From Cymodocea nodosa (Eukaryota > Streptophyta > Magnoliopsida > Alismatales > Cymodoceaceae): a DNA stretch of 64,000 bases. The first letter of the stretch is position 1; each line of letters starts with the position of its first letter. Shown piece after piece: positions 57,721 to 64,000 of the stretch. The DNA lies in assembly GCA_036874045.1 (NCBI GenBank), contig CM072336.1, positions 10,196,501 to 10,260,500 on the forward strand. The letters are read 5' to 3'. Under the pieces are notes generated by a model that was given only the letters and a program-made list of their open reading frames with translations, did no database searches and was not told where the DNA came from. The translations under genes were made by a program, and so were the position numbers.

Positions 57721-59511
57721 TGTTTAAAATGAAAAAGTGCATAATTTAATGGTTAATGAATGGTTAATTGCATAATATTTAGCTTATCATATGAGAATTA
57801 AGCCATTATATTATAAATATACAATTACATACCTTAATTATAGAATGTGCATAATTTCATGAAATTAGCGTTAATTAAATATTATTTCTGAAAGATTGAA
57901 AGCATAGTACATGTGATTTTATAGAAGTTTACGGAAGCTTGTAATATTACATAAGTAAGTTTACGGACTCTCGTAAAGTTATTAAGGTAAGTTTAGGGAA
58001 CCTCATAAGGTTAGGAATTATTTGATACGTCAACTTTTGAATGATTAAGAATTACTTCTTTTACATATTAAATGTTAAATGTTATCAAAATATTTGTTTT
58101 ATTAAACTACAAAGTTAAACGAGTCTATTGAGTTAAGCTTAACTCAACGAGGCTTAACTCAACGAGGTAAGTTCGCTGAGTTATAGTTAAGTCAATAGAG
58201 TAAGTTCGTTGAGTTACACTAACTCTATGGACCAGTTATTTTCTAATATTCAACTGTGAACAGTTGTAGAAACATGAAATTTGAAGAAAAACTACGATTG
58301 CACATATCACATAGGATTTAAATCGTGGAATTAAGAAGAAATCACTATCATTGATACGAATGAAGGAGATCCAACCAATCATTTAGGTAGAAATAGTTAT
58401 TATTGAAAGAAATATAAAAAAAAAGAAAGAACAAAGAAAGAGGTGGAGAATCGTGCTAACTACAACAAGTGTCAGTTGTTCCCTAAAGTTCCACCAAAAC
58501 CACATCACCAATTACCAACCATCGGAGGTCTATGATGATACTTTCCAGATGTCAAGTCGATTCCAAGCCAAACATGGTGATTAACAACCACTATGAGGAG
58601 TGATCACGTCGTAGGAAGGGAAATCATTTTCACCAAGTACTGAATCATCTCTCAAGAGATAGTAAAGCTTCTAGCCTTGGCTTCAAGTTGATGCCATGAT
58701 ATTAAAGAGGAGATTAACTTTCATAGGGAGAGGGACTTGTGATAGTAAATGATTAAGTTTTTAATGGTGTAATCGCATCGCATGTAGTGACGGGAGTTTT
58801 TACTGTCAATAGAGAATTTTACATTTCACCTTTCATTCATCTTCAAGAACATATTAAAAAAAAAAAGAACTAAAAACTCTTATCTGTTTTTATATTTATC
58901 AAATTAGTGTTGTATCATTTGTTTTGTATTGTTGAATGTTTTATGTTTATTTCATTCTAGAAAATAGAAAATCATCTTACTGATTACTGAAACTAATTTT
59001 ATGCAATTTTGAAATCCTAATTAATATGGTTAATATTTGAAATATCTGAATGCTAGTGTTTATTAATGATAAATATTGTATAAACTACCATTAAAAACTT
59101 AATTGATGTTGTTTACATTCTGTGAAACCACCTAATGGATGACTGAATTCCTTTGTGAATAGCAAATTTAATTGGAAGTTACTACTGAGGCTCGTGGAGT
59201 TAATTTAAGTCTATGAGGATAGTCCATTGAGTTAACTGTAACTCAATGAACTAAGTTTGTTGAGTTAGTAGTAAATCAATGGAGTGCGTAATTCAACACC
59301 TAAAAAAAAATCTCTAGTTGTAAAAATCAAAATAGTACGAAATTTTTACTCAGTCTCTATGTGATTGACCTATACTTGCACATTTATGCAATAGACGTTG
59401 TGCACTTGTAGTTAAATACAAATTAGATTTAATATCTAATTTGTGAAAATTTGTTTGTTTACTTCTAGAAGAAATTATAAACATATATTTAAGTAAACAA
59501 ATACTCAAACA
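57721..59511 (+). repeat. Family A LTR, copy LTR-6 (plus orientation)
   Basis: Starts TGTTTAAAATGAAAAAGTGC and ends AATACTCAAACA, 1791 bp, followed by a 7 nt spacer and a primer-binding site. Contains a perfect 20 bp palindrome at 58128-58147 (TTGAGTTAAG and its complement), a promoter-like GAAATATAAAAAAAAAGA near 58408, and the U5 block near 59350-59415. The antisense ORF is broken here. Confidence 0.85.
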
Positions 59512-59518
59512 AGTTTTC

Positions 59519-59536
59519 TAGCATCGTTGCTAGGGA
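59519..59536 (+). other. Primer-binding site beside LTR-6
   Basis: TAGCATCGTTGCTAGGGA, four transitions from the tRNA-Asp site TGGCGCCGTTGCCGGGGA, on the plus strand. Only 16 bp later the sequence becomes antisense pol. Confidence 0.78.
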
Positions 59537-59552
59537 CTGAAAAACTAAATAG

Positions 59553-61204
59553 ATCTCAACCTCAACAATAGGATTAAGAGACATCATATTCCTCTTTGAT
59601 ATTCTTCCTATTTGTTGACATTTTAAACAACTTAAGCAATATTTATGAGCTTCTTTGAATAGTGTTGGCCAATAAAAACCACATTGTAGAATTTTAGCAG
59701 CAGTTTTCCCTAAACCAAAATGCCCTCCACATGATTGGTCATGGCAGAAAGACAATATTCTCTGATATTCAGTTTTTGGAACACACCTCTTTAAAACCAT
59801 ATCAAGACATTTCTTAAATAAGTATAGGTCTTCCCAATAGTAATATTTTACTCTTGAAAAGAACAATTTCTTATATTGTCTATTCCAATCCTTAGGTGTT
59901 AAACCGGTAACTAAGTAATTAACTATGTCTGCATACTAGGGCATTGTGTGGATGGTCATTAATTCTTCATCAGGAAAATTATCCTTAATTTCAATATTTG
60001 ACTTTTCTATTTGTAATCTTGATAAATGATCTACTACTACATTCTCACAACCTTTTTTATCTTTAATTTCTAGATCAAATTCTTGTAATAATAATATCCA
60101 CCGGATCAATCTAGGTTTAGTCACTTTCTTTGCTATTAGGTGTTTTAAAGCAGAATGATTTGTGTATACTATCACTTTAGCTCCAATCAGATATGATCTA
60201 AACTTTTCTAAGGCAAACACAACAGCTAACAGCTCTTTTTCAGTAGTTGTGTAATTAACTTGAGCATCATTTAAGGTTTTGCTTGCATAATGAATCACTC
60301 TAGGAGATTTTTCTATCTTCTATCCCAACACTACTCCTATAGCAAAATCAGATGCATCACACATTAATTCAAATGGATGGCTCCAATCAGGTACTTGAAT
60401 TATAGGAGTTGAAATTAAGCTAGTTTTAAGCTTGAAAAATGCTTCTTTGCAATTTTTATCAAAGTTGAATGGGACATCTTTTAATAGATTAGTTAAAGGT
60501 CTAGCTATTTTGCTAAAGTCTTTAATAAATCTTTTATAAAATCCAGCATGTCCTAGAAATGATCTAATATCTTTTACTGATTTAGGTTTTGGTAGATTAG
60601 AAATTACTTCTATTTTAGCTTCATCTACTTCCAACCCTTTTTTTGAAACAACATGTCCCAAGACTATTCCTTGTTTAACCATGAAGTGACATTTTTCCCA
60701 ATTTAGAACCATACTTTTTTCCACACAACATTTTAATATTTGGTCTAAATTATTTAAACATACTTCATATGAAGTTCCATAAATAGTAAAATCATCCATA
60801 AATATTTCTAAAAAATCTTCAGTCATTCCAATGAATATGCCCTACATACACCTTTGAAAGGTGGCTAGTGCATTGCATAATCCGAATGGCATTCTCTTAA
60901 AAGCATAAGTTCCATTAGGATAGGTGAAAGTTGTTTTCTCTTGATCCTTTAATGCTACTTAGACTTGGTTATATCTTGAATACCCGTCTAGGAAACAAAA
61001 ATATTCTTACCTTGCTAATTTTTCTAGCATTTGATCTATAAAAGGTAAGGGAAAATGATCTTTCCTAGTCACAACATTCAACTTTCTATAATTTATACAC
61101 ACTCTCCAGCCTGATTGAATTCTAGTAGGTATCAAGTCTTGACTTTCATTCCTAATGATTGTTAATCCTGATTTCTTGGGAATTACATGGATTGGATTAA
61201 CCCA
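59553..61204 (-). pseudogene. OTA gypsy RT, RNase H and integrase N-terminus fragment
   Basis: Minus strand, high to low. RT from WRVCINYRKLNVVTRKDHFP through [43 protein letters not shown] and FLGHAGFYKRFIKDFSK (frame 60320-60826). RNase H and connection [34 protein letters not shown] and [14 protein letters not shown] (59936-60298). Integrase zinc-binding HH-CC region FCHDQSCGGHFGLGKTAAKI and CLSCLKCQQIGR (59489-59866). Better preserved than the 29.5-32.7 kb copy. It is cut on both sides: at 59553 the integrase runs into the LTR-6 leader, at 61204 RT runs into a primer-binding-like string beside LTR-7. Confidence 0.94.
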
Positions 61205-61216
61205 TGGTGTTTGCGT

Positions 61217-61234
61217 TTTCCCAACACTACACCA
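61217..61234 (-). other. Diverged primer-binding site beside LTR-7
   Basis: Minus strand TGGTGTAGTGTTGGGAAA, almost the same as TAGTGTAGTGCTGGGAAA next to LTR-2. Either a badly worn tRNA-Asp site or a site for another tRNA. Confidence 0.45.
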
Positions 61235-62105
61235 GAAAAACTTGGATTTGTTACTTCTATTTTTACTTAGTTAATTTATCTTTATGTCTATTCTTTTTTT
61301 AGAAGTAAACAAACAACCTTTAATATAATTTAGATATTAATTCTAATTTGTACTTTAACTACAAGTGCACAGTGTCTATTGTATCAGTGTGCAAGTACAG
61401 GTTGATCCCATAGGGAATTGCTGAAAAGTTTAGAACTATCCGTTTGTTAACAATCAAGTTTATATATTCAATAAGCTCTCCGTTGAATTACAGTTAACTC
61501 AACGGATAAAGTTCGTTGAGTTATGGCTAACTCAACGGACTAACCTCGTGGACTTAAGTTAACTCCACGAACCTGTCTTTTCTTTTTAATATTGCTATTT
61601 ACAAAGGAATTCGGCCAACCATTGGGCGATTCCACAGATTGTAAATAACATCAATTAAGCTCTTTAATGTTAGTAAACACTGGATTTATCATTAAGCAAT
61701 ACTAACATTCAGATAATTCAAATAGTAACCATTAAAATCTTTAAGTCTTTTGAACGAACCAATTTTAATAAACTATAAAACTAAAACAAACATAAAACAA
61801 TCACAACACTGACAAAGATAACATTAATCACGATACAACACAAACAATACAACATACAAACATAGATAAATTGTTTTTAGTATTTTTGTTTTAATATGAA
61901 CATGGAAATGGGCGAAAGGTGAAATGTAAAGTAATCTCACTCGACAGTAAATACTTCCAACACTACTTGCAACGCGATTACACCACTTACAATTCTATCT
62001 CCTCTCCTTATAGAATCGTGAGTCCAGAATTGCAAGATAATCTTTTCTTCAGCATACAGGCATCAACCCGGAGCCAAGGCTAAAAGCTTTACGATCTCCT
62101 GAAAT

Positions 62106-62300
62106 ATGAGTCAGCGCTTGGTGAAAATGGCTTCCTTTCCCGCGATGCGATCACTCCTCACAGTGGTTGTCGAGCATTGTGTTTGGCTCAGAATCGACCC
62201 AACATCAAGAAAGTATTCTCACAAACCTTCGATGGTTGGTGATTATGGTGGATATGGTGGTGGTAACGATGGTTGGTGTGATACTTCGGAGAATCGCTGA
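62106..62300 (+). other. Family A antisense ORF (copy in LTR-7)
   Basis: 64 aa, starts MSQRLVKMASFPAMRSLLTV and contains RIDPTSRKYSHKPSMVG. Open; no known family. Confidence 0.4.
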
Positions 62301-62779
62301 TACTGTCTGCAGAAAGTTCGATGCTCCTCCTCTATATACACTGGCCGTCTATCGATCACACACCAACTTCTTTTTCTTCTTTTCTTTTATATTTCTTTAG
62401 TAGTAACTGCTTTTGCTTGAATGATCGGTTGGATTTTCTTCATTCATATCAACAACAATGATTTCTTCTCCCTTCGACGACTGAATTCCTACGTGATACG
62501 TGCAATCATGGTTTTTCTTCCAACTATCCTGTTTCTGCAACCGCTACAGTGGCATATTAGAAAATAAATAGTCCGTGGAATTACAGATAACTCAACGGAC
62601 TTTCTTCGTTGATTTAACTATAAAACATGTGCATTAAAGAAATAAGCTGCTAACATAACACGTTACTTTAGTGTGTATTCATGTAACTCAACATGTACAG
62701 TTATGCTAATTTAATGAGTTAAACATGTGCATCTCATGTGATATACTAAAGCACTTAAATTCAACATGTACATAAATTT

Positions 62780-63325
62780 AACTATCTGATGCTTAGGTGC
62801 ATTTCAGATACTTATAAACTTAACTATCCGATGCTCAGATGTATTTCAAATAGTTACAACTAACTCACCGATATATAACTTAAGTAAATCTACCAAATCT
62901 TGACACGTGTTAGCAACAGTTTAATAATAAAATATCCATTTCGAAGAGTTACAGGTTTAACTATCCGATGCTCAGATGCATTTCGGATACTTATAGCTAA
63001 CTCACCGAAAATCCACTTAAGTCACTTTACCAAAACATGACATGTGTCCACAGCTATTTTATAAATAAAAAGAGATTTTGAAGGGTTACACATATAACTG
63101 TCAGATGCCCAGTTGCAATTTCGGATAGTTAGAGATAACTCACCGAAAGTTCACTTAAGTCATGCATTATGATTTTGACATGTGTACTTTAGGAAATAAT
63201 AAAATATTCTTTCAAAACATAACTGTTCGACAATATAAACATAACTATCCGACATGTTCGGTCTGTTAAACATAACTGTCCGAAATATGTTCGGTATGTT
63301 AAACATAACTGTCCGAAATATCAGA
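62780..63325. repeat. Dyad-bearing tandem repeats in LTR-7 U3
   Basis: Three 120-150 bp units starting near 62782, 62959 and 63089 each begin AACTATCCGATGCTCAGATG or a variant and include TTTCGGATA..AGTTA, AACTCACCGA and ACTTAAGT. Then three 31-33 bp units (AACATAACTGTCCGAAATAT with GTTCGGTATGTTA) lie at 63238, 63269 and 63302. Confidence 0.8.
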
Positions 63326-63542
63326 AAATTCGGATACTTAAGAATTTCACAGCCTACAACTTACCAATAGTTCAAAAATGTACTAAATTGACATTAATTC
63401 CCTAAAATTAAGCAGATTCTTCAATTAAAGCATATGACAGTGCAATTATAACATAATGGCTTAATTCTCATATGATAAGCTAAATATTATGCAATTAACC
63501 ATCATTTAACCGTTAATAATATGCACTTTTTCATTCTAAACA

Positions 63543-64000
63543 CTTCCCCCATACCTAAATTTTGCTAGTCCCTTAGCAAACTAAGATCTAATTAATTGGT
63601 CTTTCAAAAAGTGCTAGAATTAATTCTTCTTCTTTTTTCTTTTCTGTTCAGCATAAGAATATATATTCTGTAAGTTTCAGTAATCAACCTGCTAATATAC
63701 TTAGAATATATGTCAATTACATACAAAGTATATCATCATCACATAGGTGTTAATTATATTATCGTTTGTTCTTCTTTTCATCATCTACTATCCTGAATTT
63801 TCCAATAAGATTTCTAGAAGAAATTTCAACAACATATGAATCAAAGTACAATCCAATGCAATATGATTAAGACAAGTAGAATAAAAAATTGTATCTCCAT
63901 TAAACAACTTAAAAAGTCCATTCCAGATTCATATTACAGTAATTCTAGATAATAGAAAATATACTTGATTCATAAGATATCTATATTTCACAAAACACTT
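63543..64000 (-). other. 3' non-coding interior of another minus-strand OTA element
   Basis: Minus strand polypurine tract GTATGGGGGAAG (63543-63554) abuts LTR-7, preceded by TTTGCTAAGGGACTAGCAAA, a perfect-ended inverted repeat. Collinear with 21287-21770. The element continues beyond the window. Confidence 0.82.

Larger units (their letters stand above)
61243..63542 (-). repeat. Family A LTR, copy LTR-7 (minus orientation)
   Basis: Plus strand starts TGGATTTGTTACTTC and ends TTTCATTCTAAACA, 2300 bp, with a polypurine tract directly to the right. Shares its U5 end type with LTR-2. U5 block at 61355-61410, TCCGTTGAATTACAGTTAAC hairpin near 61487, antisense ORF 62106-62300. Confidence 0.86.

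Noticed and set aside
62780..63325. CRISPR-like regular repeats
   Set aside because: Units are 31-150 bp, imperfect, lack unique spacers and sit in a plant LTR; this is a eukaryotic tandem repeat.
1..64000. tRNA, rRNA, bacterial operon features
   Set aside because: I found only tRNA-complementary primer sites, no cloverleaf or rRNA sequence, and the genes are spliced plant genes.

Overview
This is a piece of a large, repeat-rich flowering plant nuclear genome. Two intact, intron-containing host genes stand out: a Bax inhibitor-1 gene on the plus strand (exons from 4936 to 9810, 244 aa) and a DWARF1/DIMINUTO delta24-sterol reductase gene on the minus strand (42791 to 45115, 560 aa). Both proteins follow their plant families from end to end and every splice junction has GT..AG. 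Their residues look somewhat more monocot-like than eudicot-like, but that is only an impression. Almost everything else is transposable element in various states of decay.

Layout. 1-2823: decayed chromovirus (Ty3/gypsy) pol with its 3' LTR. 3165-4190: short degenerate repeats. 4780-10150: Bax inhibitor-1; its 3.6 kb third intron holds a complete small LTR retrotransposon with target duplications and a 111 bp tandem duplication. 10870-13890: AT-rich ground with a PIF/Harbinger transposase relic. 14113-14400: an aspartyl protease exon relic. 14525-17790: antisense Ty1/copia pol relic with its 3' LTR.

17825-38496 is a nest of one long-LTR Ty3/gypsy family of the Ogre/Tat/Athila (OTA) type, called family A here. 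It contributes LTR-1 to LTR-4, a gag-protease-RT-RNase H-integrase relic on the minus strand, and an extra ORF downstream of integrase. A solo LTR of a second family (B) sits inside LTR-1, and a solo LTR-3 sits inside the gag-protease region; both have near-exact 5 bp target duplications. 38506-41510: a copia tail and LTR, a truncated hAT transposon, and another copia-like LTR.

42300-47500 is DWARF1, whose presumed 5' leader intron contains an RTE-type LINE. 47560-51900 is largely featureless intergenic DNA with one orphan exon-like ORF and a palindromic AGATCTAAT array. 51914-57720 is a plus-strand copia element (5' LTR, primer-binding site, broken gag); its LTR carries a solo family A LTR (LTR-5) and its gag is cut by LTR-6. 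57721-64000 is LTR-6, an antisense OTA pol fragment, LTR-7 in the opposite orientation, and the start of another OTA 3' region that runs off the window.

No new gene system was found. The most unusual signal is the structure of the family A LTRs: about 2 kb long, filled with two kinds of short dyad (GTTGAGTTA/TAACTCAAC and TAACTATCCGA/TCGGATAGTTA), with a conserved U5 hairpin, a conserved antisense ORF open in six of seven copies, and U5 ends that appear to have grown by tandem copying of primer-binding-site segments. The same dyad modules occur in neighbouring copia LTRs. All coordinates and motif matches were read by eye; no alignment or database search was run.
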